Of a DNA stretch of 64,000 nt, positions 18,511 to 26,716 are shown piece by piece. Below the pieces are notes generated by a model. It ran no database searches, was not told the DNA's origin, and saw only the letters and a program-made list of their open reading frames with translations. The stretch is from Planctomycetota bacterium (lineage in GTDB: Bacteria > Planctomycetota > Planctomycetia > Pirellulales > Pirellulaceae). The translations under genes were made by a program, and so were the position numbers. Position 1 is the stretch's first letter, and the number at the start of each line of letters is the position of its first letter. Where the stretch lies: the NCBI GenBank assembly GCA_963204915.1, contig CAUJHS010000030.1:1-64000 (forward strand). The letters are read 5' to 3'.

Positions 18511-18536
18511 TGTCGATTTCGGTTGGCGCCGTTCGA
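18511..18536 (+). promoter_or_regulatory. Candidate ECF42-dependent promoter
   Basis: TGTCGA (18511-18516) is followed after 17 bases by CGA (18534-18536). As I recall it, the ECF42 consensus is TGTCGA in the -35 region and CGA or similar at -10. The site lies 38 bases after the sigma stop and about 145 bases before the YCII-GyrI start. A single hexamer match could be chance. Confidence 0.5.
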
Positions 18537-18655
18537 CTAACAAGTGTCACGGGAAGCGTTTCCCCGCGAATCGACCGTCCGGAAACGTTCTCGCCGCGCG
18601 CCCCCGCCGTTTAGGCCGTCGTGGCACCGCCTCGAAGTTGAAAGGAGATAAGACG

Positions 18656-19540
18656 ATGCGATTCATGATTATGATCAAGGCCGATAATAACACCGAAGCA
18701 GGAGTTCTGCCCGATGAGTCCCTGCTGACCGAAATGGGAAAATTTAATGAAGAGCTGGTCAAAGCAGGCATCATGCTTGCCGGCGAGGGGCTTCACCCCA
18801 GTTCGAAGGGGGCGCGGGTCAAGTTTTCGGGTTCGGAGCGTTTGGTTACCGACGGCCCCTTTGGCGAAACCAAGGAGTTGATCGCCGGTTTCTGGATTTG
18901 GCAAGTGAAATCCAAACAAGAGGCCATCGAATGGGTCAAACGGTGCCCGAACCCCACCGGCGTGGAGTCGGAAATTGAAATTCGCCAGATTTTTGAAGCG
19001 GAAGACTTCGGCGAAGCGTTTACGCCCGAGTTACGCGACCAAGAGGAAGCCCTTCGTGCGGAGGCGGCGCGCTATAGCTTGGATCCGCCTCGTTTCGAAG
19101 ACGGCGCCGAACTGCTCATCGCGGGTTTTAACACCACCTACACCTTCGAAACACGCGGCAAGATCCCCTTGCAATGGGCGCGTTTTGCGCCTCACATCGG
19201 ACGCGTTCCAGGGCAGATTGGCGCGAAGACGTACGGAGTTTGCTGGAACTATCAACCTGGCTGCGGCTTTGACTATCTCAGTGGGGTCGCCGTTCGCGAC
19301 GCCGGTCAACTGCCCGCTGACTTTGTTCAAGTGCGCCTTCCCGCTGCACGTTACGCGGTGTTCACCCACCGGAGCCATGTATCCTCGATTGGTACAACAC
19401 TCGACGCGATCTGGTCGAAGTGGCTTCCCAACTCGGGCCGCGAGGCCGCCGAGGCGCCTTGTTTCGAGAGATATACGGAAGAATTCGACCCGCGCAACGG
19501 CTTAGGTGGCATCGAAATTTGGATCCCGCTCAAGAACTAG
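18656..19540 (+). CDS. YCII/DGPF domain fused to a GyrI-like effector-binding domain
   Basis: The 294-residue protein starts at an ATG with AAAGGAGAT six bases upstream. Residues of about 1-115 are a YCII/DGPF domain (MRFMIMIKADNNTEAG, then LVTDGPFGETKELIAGFWIW). From about residue 145 the sequence resembles GyrI/AraC effector-binding domains: LLIAGFNTTYTF, IPLQWARFAPHIG, YGVCWNYQPGCGFDYLSGVAV, LPAARYAVFTHRSHVSSIGT, and a final EIWIPLKN strand. GyrI-like domains bind small hydrophobic or xenobiotic ligands. The fusion links the DGPF partner of ECF42 with ligand sensing. It is the first gene after the sigma factor and follows the candidate ECF42 promoter. Confidence 0.88.
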   Translation: MRFMIMIKADNNTEAGVLPDESLLTEMGKFNEELVKAGIMLAGEGLHPSSKGARVKFSGSERLVTDGPFGETKELIAGFWIWQVKSKQEAIEWVKRCPNPTGVESEIEIRQIFEAEDFGEAFTPELRDQEEALRAEAARYSLDPPRFEDGAELLIAGFNTTYTFETRGKIPLQWARFAPHIGRVPGQIGAKTYGVCWNYQPGCGFDYLSGVAVRDAGQLPADFVQVRLPAARYAVFTHRSHVSSIGTTLDAIWSKWLPNSGREAAEAPCFERYTEEFDPRNGLGGIEIWIPLKN

Positions 19541-19677
19541 CTCGCCGAGATGCCCGTGCGCGATGAGACGCCGCGCGCCAATACAAGGCCGCGAAGTTAT
19601 GAAGCTTGTTCGCCTTCGCGTTGTCGCCGTTCCATGAACTTTCTTACCATTTATCAAACCCGTTGAGAGGTTGAAGT

Positions 19678-20088
19678 ATGTCCCGCAAAATCTTTGTGAA
19701 TCTCCCGGTGTCCGATCTCGATAAATCCAAGACGTTCTTCTCGGCGCTTGGCTTTACGTTTAACCCCCAGTTTACGGACGAATCGGCCGCGTGCATGGTC
19801 ATCAGCGAGGACATTTACGCCATGCTGTTGACGGAGAAAACCTTCGCCACCTTTACCCCCTACCCGTTGTGCGATGCGACAAAGCAAACCGAAGTGCTCA
19901 TTGCTCTTTCGTGCGAGAGTCGCGACGAGGTAGGGCAGTTGATGGACAAGGCGCTATCGGCGGGCGGCCGTCGTTATAGCGAACCCAAAGACCACGGCTT
20001 CATGCTGCACGATGGATTTCAAGACCTCGATGGTCACATTTGGGAACTGTTTTACATGGACCCAGCCGCCATTCAGCCGAACGGCTGA
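19678..20088 (+). CDS. VOC family (glyoxalase-like) protein
   Basis: The 136-residue protein reads MSRKIFVNLPVSDLDKSKTF and ends with the repeat-closing strand DLDGHIWELFYMD, both typical of the vicinal oxygen chelate fold. The middle carries FSALGFTFNPQF and the second-half helix DEVGQLMDKALSAGGRRY. VOC proteins of this lactoylglutathione-lyase-like branch bind a metal and are often annotated as glyoxalase or bleomycin-resistance proteins; the reaction here is unknown. GAGAGG precedes the ATG. It belongs to the run of same-strand genes behind the ECF42 sigma factor. Confidence 0.88.
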   Translation: MSRKIFVNLPVSDLDKSKTFFSALGFTFNPQFTDESAACMVISEDIYAMLLTEKTFATFTPYPLCDATKQTEVLIALSCESRDEVGQLMDKALSAGGRRYSEPKDHGFMLHDGFQDLDGHIWELFYMDPAAIQPNG

Positions 20089-20157
20089 ACGTCACATGCG
20101 TGATGTTTTTCCCATGCCGACTTAACCCACCTCACGTCAACGCTTAAGGAATACTCC

Positions 20158-20562
20158 ATGCAGGTTCAACCCTATTTGTTCTTTGATGGCCGCTGTCAGG
20201 AAGCGATCGAGTTTTACCGAACCGCCCTTGGTGCGGAAGATATCGTGCAAATGCAGTTCAAAGATAGTCCGGAAGGTTCGACGTCTCCTCCCGGCAGCGA
20301 GGACAAAATCATGCATGCGAGTTTTCGCGTAGGAGAAACGACGATTCTCGCCTCGGATGGACGTTGCGAAGGCAAGCCCGTCTTTCAAGGGTTTTCGCTA
20401 TCGCTGTTTCCTTCGACCGACGCGGAAGGCAAGCGGTTGTTTGAAGCCCTCGCCCAGGGCGGCCAGGTGATCATGCCGTTGGCCAAAACTTTCTTCGCCT
20501 CAACGTTTGGCATGACACTCGACCAGTTCGGCGTGTGTTGGATGATTGTCGTTGCGGCCTGA
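20158..20562 (+). CDS. PhnB-like VOC family protein
   Basis: The 134-residue protein begins MQVQPYLFFDGRCQEAIEFY, then RTALGAEDIVQMQF, with DKIMHASFRVGETTILASDG in the middle and TFFASTFGMTLDQFGVCWMI at the end. These are the hallmarks of the PhnB/3-demethylubiquinone-methyltransferase-like VOC group. The substrate is unknown. AAGGAA lies six bases before the ATG. It follows the other VOC gene by 69 bases and precedes a YCII gene by 52 bases, so all are likely one ECF42-controlled transcript. Confidence 0.9.
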   Translation: MQVQPYLFFDGRCQEAIEFYRTALGAEDIVQMQFKDSPEGSTSPPGSEDKIMHASFRVGETTILASDGRCEGKPVFQGFSLSLFPSTDAEGKRLFEALAQGGQVIMPLAKTFFASTFGMTLDQFGVCWMIVVAA

Positions 20563-20614
20563 TTTCCGCAACAAGTTCAGTTCCGAATAAACAACGGCGT
20601 CAAGGGAAACTTCC

Positions 20615-20968
20615 ATGAAATACATGTTGTTGATCTACACCGACGAGCATGCTTGGACCGATGCGGAACGAAATCAATGTTATGAGGACTCAACAAAACT
20701 GACGCATGAACTCAATGCGCAGGGACAGTACGTTAGCGCGAATCCATTGCATCCCGTGGCCACGGCCACCAGTGTTCGAATTCGAGAAGGACGACGCATG
20801 GTGACCGACGGCCCGTTTGCAGAAACGCGCGAGCAACTTGGCGGTTACTTTCTTATCGAAGCGCAAAACCTTGATGAAGCCATCGAAGTTGCGGCGAAAA
20901 TCCCCGGCGCGCGCAAAGGCACGGTTGAAGTTCGCCCCGTTTTGGAGATCCCCGGTTTACCGCAGTAA
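20615..20968 (+). CDS. YCII/DGPF domain protein
   Basis: The 117-residue protein starts MKYMLLIYTDEHAW, carries VTDGPFAETREQLGGYFLIE and ends IPGARKGTVEVRPVLEIPGL. It is a single-domain DGPF protein, closely similar in length and sequence to the orphan copy at 1898-2254. It is the last gene of the putative ECF42 operon and has AGGGAA upstream of its ATG. Function is unknown beyond the family's strong association with ECF42 sigma factors. Confidence 0.92.
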   Translation: MKYMLLIYTDEHAWTDAERNQCYEDSTKLTHELNAQGQYVSANPLHPVATATSVRIREGRRMVTDGPFAETREQLGGYFLIEAQNLDEAIEVAAKIPGARKGTVEVRPVLEIPGLPQ

Positions 20969-21610
20969 CGAACTCCCAGCGTGGTCGCGGGTCGGTGGGC
21001 AAGTTCGACCTGCCGGCAGAAAAGTCGCATTTGAAACGCCCAACGCGGTATTCAAAACGACGTCGATTGGCGCCGTGTTCGTCCTAGGTTTCGCAGTCAC
21101 CCGGAATCGCTGCGCACGTCATTGCAAAGCGCCGGCCTGCCGTCTCAATTCTCATCGGATGAGCTTCAAGGACGACTCGCGCAATCATGCAAAGCAGCGA
21201 TCGTCGCCGACGCGAAAACTTCGTTCGATTCGCTCCTTGGCTTGTGAATTGATCCCATCCCCAGAGGGGATGGCGAATCGATTTTTATGGCCGTTGCTCC
21301 TGCCTGCCTTGGGAGGGCGAAGCGCATCCAAACAGCCCTCTTTCTTACGGAAAATTCAGTTTTTCGGGGTAACGCCGCCACAACCGCCAAACAAAGCGTA
21401 ACGTAGACTTCACCATCTGCTGGTTGGTCAAACGAATCCAACGGTTTTCATAACTCGCGGGCGGTTATGTCATTGGTCGGCCCGTGCCTTCGCTGGTCCT
21501 GAGCGCCGCTTGATCGGAAATATCCGCTCGGCGGGCGAGCGACGGTCCTCATTTGGCAACGCCAGTGCGAGTTGGGAAGAAATGGGCCGATTTCCCGGGG
21601 CATCTACGCT
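20969..21610. other. Intergenic region after the ECF42 operon
   Basis: About 640 bases without a convincing gene. A forward frame at 21035-21247 has protein-like composition near its end (PESLRTSLQSAGLPSQFSSD, then TSFDSLLGL, stop) but no ATG or GTG start, so it may be a decayed gene end. A GC-rich hairpin at 21255-21273 is listed separately. The right part should contain the promoter of the BioF2-like gene. Confidence 0.45.
21255..21286 (+). terminator. Terminator-like hairpin
   Basis: CCATCCCC-AGA-GGGGATGG forms a perfect 8-bp GC-rich stem with a 3-base loop. A short T-rich stretch (ATTTTTA) follows about eight bases later. The T-run is not directly adjacent, so this is a suboptimal intrinsic terminator. 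It lies 287 bases after the YCII gene. Confidence 0.4.
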
Positions 21611-22729
21611 ATGTATGTCGAACGAATTGGCGGTTTGGACTTTGCAGATTCGCTACACGACGCCTGGAATCAACTGGCGGGCGACACGCCGTTCTGCCGT
21701 CGAGAGTGGTTAGGCGCCTGGTGGCGCAATTACGGCGTCGAGGGGGAAGAATACCTCCTCGCGATCCGACATGCAGACGGCCGACTCGCCGGCGTCGCGC
21801 CTTGGTATCGACATAGCACGTCCGGTTTCGGGCGCGTCGTCAGCTTTCTCGGTTCGGGAGAAACGTGCAGCGATTATCTGACTGTGTTGGGCGCTGAAGA
21901 AGATCGCACACAAATGACCACTGCGCTGGCGGAGTGGTTAATTGACGCAAGTGGCCAAGGCGACGATATCGGCTGGGACATGCTTCAGCTGGACGGCGTG
22001 GCCGCCAATGATCCCACAATGAAGCAACTGTTGGGATGCTTGGAGCACTACGGATGTGAAGTCCATACGCGAAGCGAACAAAACACCTGGCGGATTCCGT
22101 TACCGGCGACATGGGACGATTATCGTAATCAGCTTTCGAAGCCGAATCGGCGCCATGTGCGCGTGCTGCAAGAGCGTTATGTCGAGCCAGGATTGATTCA
22201 GGTCCATGTGGCTCAAACCGCAGATGATCTCGACAAAGCCTGGTCTGTCCTGGTCGACTTGCATCAGCGACGGCGTCACGAACTGGGGCAGCCCGGCTGT
22301 TTCGCCAGCCCCCGCTTCGCTCGCTTTGCGCGGCAAGCGGCCGAGAACTTCCTGCAGCACGACGCGCTTGAGTTGCTCTGGATCGAGCACGATGGCGCGC
22401 CCTTGGCGGCGCAACTTGCCTTTCTAGGACCAGGCGCCACGTACGCATATCAAGTCGGGATCGAATCGGCCAAACGCGATCTCAGCCCCGGCTGGTTGGT
22501 GCATACCGAGTCGATTAAACGCGCCATCGCCCAAGGGCGTACAGCTTTTGATTTATTGCGCGGCGACGAGGAGTATAAACACCGCCTGGGCGCCAAACCT
22601 CATCCGTTATGCACGGTGCGCGTGGTTCCGCCGCGCCTGGGTCCCATGGTGATGCACACTGCCTGGGTCACCGGCGGCGCCATTAAGAGCTGGATCAAAA
22701 CCGGGCTTCACAAGACCGGTCTCCGATAA
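21611..22729 (+). CDS. BioF2/FemAB-like acyltransferase (GNAT_6)
   Basis: The protein of about 372 residues reads LHDAWNQLAGDTPFCRREWL and WWRNYG near the start. In the middle is PATWDDYRNQLSKPNRRHVR, and the last third has a GNAT-like core (LLWIEHDGAPLAAQLAFLGP, YAYQVGIESAKRDLSPGWLV, AFDLLRGDEEYKHRLGA). This is the CelD/BioF2-like acetyltransferase superfamily, usually linked to exopolysaccharide or cell-surface amino-sugar acylation. The ATG at 21611 is chosen; an ATG 39 bases upstream is also in frame. The next gene, also an acyltransferase, begins 77 bases later on the same strand. Confidence 0.82.
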   Translation: MYVERIGGLDFADSLHDAWNQLAGDTPFCRREWLGAWWRNYGVEGEEYLLAIRHADGRLAGVAPWYRHSTSGFGRVVSFLGSGETCSDYLTVLGAEEDRTQMTTALAEWLIDASGQGDDIGWDMLQLDGVAANDPTMKQLLGCLEHYGCEVHTRSEQNTWRIPLPATWDDYRNQLSKPNRRHVRVLQERYVEPGLIQVHVAQTADDLDKAWSVLVDLHQRRRHELGQPGCFASPRFARFARQAAENFLQHDALELLWIEHDGAPLAAQLAFLGPGATYAYQVGIESAKRDLSPGWLVHTESIKRAIAQGRTAFDLLRGDEEYKHRLGAKPHPLCTVRVVPPRLGPMVMHTAWVTGGAIKSWIKTGLHKTGLR

Positions 22730-22806
22730 AACCTTGGCTGCCTTCGATGCGGCCGATCGCCAAGGCTTTTTGTCCTGCGGTCGTTTGGAAGAATCGAATT
22801 CGTTGT

Positions 22807-24162
22807 ATGTCGACCCTATATCCCCGCGTACCGGATTCGCTCCGCACGAACCTCGCCGGCGCTTTGCCGTCTCCGAGCCTTGCGCTCGACGTGCAGCCAG
22901 ACGTCGCGAAATGCGATCCCGCGATTGGGCGGGGCATGGCGGATCAACCGCAAGCGAAGGCTCCTGGCAGTACGCCAGGTCGGAAAGATACACGCTATTA
23001 CTCGCTCGACCTGTGGCGAGGTGCGGCTTGCCTGATGCTCGTTTTGTATCACGCGACCTTTTACGGCGACTATCACTTTCGCATGGGAGATCCCGCAACT
23101 TGGAGTCTGGCGGGGCTGCCGTTGTACTTGTTCCGCCATTGTTGGGTTGGCGTGCCCATTTTTTTCGTGATCAGCGGCTACTGCATTGCCGCAAGCGTGG
23201 ACTCGTTGCGACGACGGCCGCACTCGTTGCGCGACTACTTCATCCGGCGCGTGCGCCGCATTTATCCGCCGCTTTGGGCGATGTGCGGTATTGCGGTTGT
23301 GTTCATCTTGGCGATGTCGCGTTTCCCCATCGTGAGCGCGAACTGCGAACAACTTTTCGACCTGTCGACCTTGTCCCTCGGGCAATGGCTTGGCAACACA
23401 CTGGCCGCCGAATCGTGGCGGCATCATCTCGGCGGCGGGGCGCCAATGTATTTGATGCCCAATACCTGGACGTTGTGTTATGAGGAGCAGTTTTACGTTG
23501 TGACGGGCGTGCTGTTGGCCGTCGCCTCGCGCCGATTTTTTCATGCGGCCGCCTGGCTGACTTTGGCGGTGGTCGTTGCACGTCCCATTCTTGCCTGGTG
23601 CGGCGTGAGCAGCGCGGGCTTTTTTTGGGACGGTCATTGGATCATGTTCGCCACGGGTATGCTGGTTTATCACGATCTCAACAGCAGCGCAGCGCGGCAA
23701 CGCTGGATTACCCTAAGTGTCTTGCTGCTTGGTTTCGGGTATGGCGCCGTCGAGCGCGTGGTCGGTTCCGATCCCGCACAACGGCACATGGGCGAATACT
23801 TCGTGGTGGCGTTCGTATTTGCCGCCGCCCTCCTGTATTTACGTCGGTGGGACTTGCCCATCGCTCGTCACTGGGCCTTGGCTCCGTTGCAATGGATCGG
23901 GCAACGTTCTTACAGCATTTATCTCACGCACTATCTGCCTGTGGTTGTCGTTTCGAGCTTACTGGCCTACGGCGGGTTACGTAGCGAATGGCAAGTCGCA
24001 ACCATCGTGGTTCCTGTGTGTGTGCTTGTCATGCTTCCTGGCGCCATTTTGTTTTACGAGCTGGTGGAGCGCCGATTCATCAATCGTCCGCTCGCCGATC
24101 GACCTCGCATGGTCGAGCCGGTTCAGTCTGACCCTGCCTCTCGGTTGACGGTCCAAGTGTGA
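22807..24162 (+). CDS. Acyltransferase-3 family integral membrane protein
   Basis: The protein of about 451 residues has a cytoplasmic N-terminus of about 60 residues. The first membrane helix then holds SLDLWRGAACLMLVLYHATF, with the conserved Arg and His of acyltransferase-3 enzymes. HCWVGVPIFFVISGYCIAAS and RRVRRIYPPLW follow, both family hallmarks. About ten membrane segments follow, ending near YSIYLTHYLPVVVVSSLLAY. These enzymes move acyl groups onto exported glycans or lipids. The ATG at 22807 is one of several possible starts; none has a clear ribosome-binding site. Its 3' end overlaps the convergent methyltransferase gene by 40 bases. Confidence 0.88.
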   Translation: MSTLYPRVPDSLRTNLAGALPSPSLALDVQPDVAKCDPAIGRGMADQPQAKAPGSTPGRKDTRYYSLDLWRGAACLMLVLYHATFYGDYHFRMGDPATWSLAGLPLYLFRHCWVGVPIFFVISGYCIAASVDSLRRRPHSLRDYFIRRVRRIYPPLWAMCGIAVVFILAMSRFPIVSANCEQLFDLSTLSLGQWLGNTLAAESWRHHLGGGAPMYLMPNTWTLCYEEQFYVVTGVLLAVASRRFFHAAAWLTLAVVVARPILAWCGVSSAGFFWDGHWIMFATGMLVYHDLNSSAARQRWITLSVLLLGFGYGAVERVVGSDPAQRHMGEYFVVAFVFAAALLYLRRWDLPIARHWALAPLQWIGQRSYSIYLTHYLPVVVVSSLLAYGGLRSEWQVATIVVPVCVLVMLPGAILFYELVERRFINRPLADRPRMVEPVQSDPASRLTVQV

Positions 24163-25166
24163 CGGAGCAAACGCATGGGCGGATCGTCGCCTTGAAACTG
24201 CCAGTCCCAGGACTTCTCAATGTAGTAGCATTCCAGCATGGTCATTCCAATCGCAGGGTGCATCGCCACCATGCGGGCCAGGCGCCAAACCAACTTGGGC
24301 GAGGTGTAGAGCCCTCGCATCATCCGGGCCATGCGAAAGTCGTTCGCGATCTTATAGCCGGTTGTCCCGTCCGCTTCTTTGGTCAAAGCGAAGTGGGGGC
24401 GAGCACACGCTTCCAGTTGACCTGCGACCGGATAGTAGCCCCCCATCCAATTGTGCAACAGGCTGAAATGACGCCGATCCGAGCCTCGCGGGTGCCGATA
24501 CCAGGGTGTTAACAAATACTCCGGCTTGACCTCGCGCTGGACGTGAATGGCGGTCGTCACGTAGCGGGCATTCGGCGTACGCGGGTCGAGCATGCGGTGG
24601 ACAATTTCAAACGATTCGCGATAAATCGCGTCCATACGACCGTCTCGCACATCTTCGGGTTGCACCCAATGTTCGAGCGAGCCGTTGGCGATCACGCCGT
24701 CAAATTGCCCGCACCATTCCGCGGCGTCGTATAGGTCGCGGTAGTTGCAACAGTACACCTGCAACCCTTGATGACGGCAGTATCGCACTTGCTCGGGAGA
24801 GAGATTCACGCCTACGGCCCGTGCGCCGCGCGCCGCGGCCAATCGAAGCAGGCTCCCATACCCACAGCCGATTTCCAATAAACGAAAACCTGGCCGCGTG
24901 CAGCCGACCTCATCGAGCAAATAGTTGAGTTGCCGTTCAATGCCTTCTTCCAAGGTTGTATCGGTCGGCGAAAACTCGCCGTCCGCCAGGTCGCGAATGC
25001 CGACGGCTTCCGCCGCATGCACGCCGGTGTAGCACAGTTTCACCAGGGGGATCGCTGCGACACGTGGCGCCGGCTGCGGCAGAGACAAGGGATCGCTCCG
25101 CTTGCCCTCCTGACCTTTGGGTCGAGAGACCGACAGGCGTGGTTTCCGCTGCAAAACTGGACCCAT
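24123..25166 (-). CDS. CMAS-type SAM-dependent methyltransferase
   Basis: The 347-residue protein has a preceding segment LCYTGVHAAEAVGIRDLADG, then FRLLEIGCGYGSLLRLAAARG (SAM motif I) and AVGVNLSPEQVRYCRHQGLQ. These match the cyclopropane-fatty-acid synthase (CMAS) superfamily. FDGVIANGSLEHWVQPEDV supplies the post-motif acidic/His region. The C-terminal half is long, with aromatic stretches (SLLHNWMGGYYPVAG). GGGAGG lies six bases before the ATG. CMAS relatives methylate or cyclopropanate lipid double bonds, but other substrates are possible. It is convergent to the acyltransferase. Confidence 0.85.
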   Translation of the reverse strand: MGPVLQRKPRLSVSRPKGQEGKRSDPLSLPQPAPRVAAIPLVKLCYTGVHAAEAVGIRDLADGEFSPTDTTLEEGIERQLNYLLDEVGCTRPGFRLLEIGCGYGSLLRLAAARGARAVGVNLSPEQVRYCRHQGLQVYCCNYRDLYDAAEWCGQFDGVIANGSLEHWVQPEDVRDGRMDAIYRESFEIVHRMLDPRTPNARYVTTAIHVQREVKPEYLLTPWYRHPRGSDRRHFSLLHNWMGGYYPVAGQLEACARPHFALTKEADGTTGYKIANDFRMARMMRGLYTSPKLVWRLARMVAMHPAIGMTMLECYYIEKSWDWQFQGDDPPMRLLRHTWTVNREAGSD

Positions 25167-25518
25167 GATCTACCTCCCTTTTGGTCGATCGAACGGGCTT
25201 AGCGAAGGGCGTCCACTCTTGTGAAGCGTAGGCCGCGCCGCAATGCAACACGAATGCGTGAAAAATCGCAGATGAGAAACCGACGCGTTGCGGCGCCACG
25301 GCGCGGTCGCGCTATGCTTTAGCATCGCGCGCACGATCACGAAATGCTAGAGAGCATTACGCCAAAACACGTGCAAAATCGGCAAGTTTTGAACGCAGGA
25401 GGATAATCTCGTCGCGCATTTGGCGGCAGGATGCTTCCGCCTCTTTCGCGGGCGTGATGCCCAGAACCCCTAACCATCGATCAACAGGTCACCGCCGGGG
25501 GAAGTTCGCGCTGGCCGA
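25167..25518. other. Intergenic stretch with a short remnant frame
   Basis: This region of 350 bases lies downstream of the phosphodiesterase-like gene and upstream of the methyltransferase gene, both on the minus strand. It must hold the methyltransferase promoter. Apart from the short minus-strand frame at 25357-25488 I see nothing. Confidence 0.5.
25357..25488 (-). pseudogene. Short protein-like frame without a start codon
   Basis: A 43-residue minus-strand frame reads VDRWLGVLGITPAKEAEASC, then a charged heptad-like tail (MRDEIILLRSKLADFARVL) before TAA. It has no ATG, GTG or TTG before the middle. An in-frame TGA directly precedes it, 30 bases after the stop of the upstream gene in the same frame. 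It may be a decayed small gene or a detached tail. No family is recognised. Confidence 0.3.
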
Positions 25519-26676
25519 CTACTTCGTGACTCCCGGTAGGGGAGCCGCGGCGCGGGGCTGAAGGGAACGAAAATCTTCACCCACAAGATGCGCCAACGTT
25601 GAGGCGATTTGGCTTTGCGTCGCTTCGACGTCCTGTCGCACGCCAAGCGCGGGCGTGTCGGGGCCCAGCACCGCCATCCAAATGAATTCGGCGCCGGGCA
25701 CACTGGCCCCGTGATCGGTCCAATTGTCGACCGACTCTCCTCGACCGTGGTCCGTCGAGATGACGAGCGAGGTTTGATCACGATACTCCGGCAGGGTCTG
25801 AAGCTCATTCCAAAGTCGGTGCAGAAAGGCATCCGCCTTGTGGGCGGCGTCAAGATAAAGATCATAACGCCGGCCATGCCCCCATTCGTCGGTCTCGCCC
25901 AAGCCTACGTAGAAAACGCGCGGTCGATGCTTGCGCATATGTTCGCGCGCCGCGTGAAGTGTGAGCGAGTCGATCCCATTGCCGTTCCAAACCACCACGG
26001 TATCCTGGATCAATTCGTTCAAGTACGTTTGCTGCGGCGTCAACGGGTCATCCTGAATGGGGCCTGTACCCGCGTGAATGTAGAGCCCGCTGCGTTCACG
26101 GTTCAGAATGTAGGGAATCACATCCCACGTGGCGAACGCGGCGACGCGATTCGCATAGCCCGGCCGACGATGGAGAAACTCCAGCACATTCACGTGCGGA
26201 TTGGGAAACTTGTCGTTCGATCGAATGGCGTCGTCATCGGCGAAACCCACGAACATTTCGCTGTAGCCTGGGTACGAAAACTTCATGGTGTTCGTGATGC
26301 GCGCTCGAGCGTTGCGTGTGGGGTCTCCAAACACCTGGCCTTCTTTGGCGATTACGCTCCAAAAGAAGGGCATCAAAGCGCTGCGCCGTTCCTCGGGCGT
26401 GGACTGAAGGTAGCGGCGCCGGATATCGTCCACGTCGCGCACTCCACAGTGTTTCGATACAAACGCCTCTTGCGCGCCTCCGAACACTTCCTGCCATCGC
26501 AGGCCATCGAGCGTGACATAAATCACGTTGTGGGTCTTGCGTGTCGCTTCGGCCGCCGCAAGTTGGCGCGCCAGCCCTGTCGTTGATGCGAGTACAACAA
26601 GCCCCAGGAGCATCAGCATCGCTTGAACGTGGCGCTGCAGCGCGGGGCGTATCGACATGGCGTTTGAACCTGGCAT
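25519..26676 (-). CDS. Secreted alkaline-phosphatase-superfamily enzyme (phosphodiesterase/phosphoglyceromutase-like)
   Basis: The 385-residue protein has a signal-type segment (QAMLMLLGLVVLASTTGLA) and YVTLDGLRWQEVFGG with the first metal-binding Asp. NTMKFSYPGYSEMFVGFADD carries the Thr and Ser candidates for nucleophile. LGETDEWGHGRRYDLYLDAA and LVISTDHGRGE supply the remaining Asp/His metal ligands. This is the type I phosphodiesterase/nucleotide-pyrophosphatase branch of the superfamily, often annotated as phosphoglyceromutase in planctomycetes. Two ATG codons (26676, 26658) are possible starts. The aldolase gene ends 40 bases upstream on the same strand. Confidence 0.83.
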   Translation of the reverse strand: MPGSNAMSIRPALQRHVQAMLMLLGLVVLASTTGLARQLAAAEATRKTHNVIYVTLDGLRWQEVFGGAQEAFVSKHCGVRDVDDIRRRYLQSTPEERRSALMPFFWSVIAKEGQVFGDPTRNARARITNTMKFSYPGYSEMFVGFADDDAIRSNDKFPNPHVNVLEFLHRRPGYANRVAAFATWDVIPYILNRERSGLYIHAGTGPIQDDPLTPQQTYLNELIQDTVVVWNGNGIDSLTLHAAREHMRKHRPRVFYVGLGETDEWGHGRRYDLYLDAAHKADAFLHRLWNELQTLPEYRDQTSLVISTDHGRGESVDNWTDHGASVPGAEFIWMAVLGPDTPALGVRQDVEATQSQIASTLAHLVGEDFRSLQPRAAAPLPGVTK

Positions 26677-26716
26677 GAAGAAGGTTGACGTTAAAATTCG
26701 CGGTCGTCGTGGTCGT

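Noticed and set aside
18470-18655. N-terminal extension of the YCII-GyrI gene overlapping the sigma-factor stop
   Set aside because: A strong AAAGGAGAT ribosome-binding site and the true YCII N-terminus begin at 18656.
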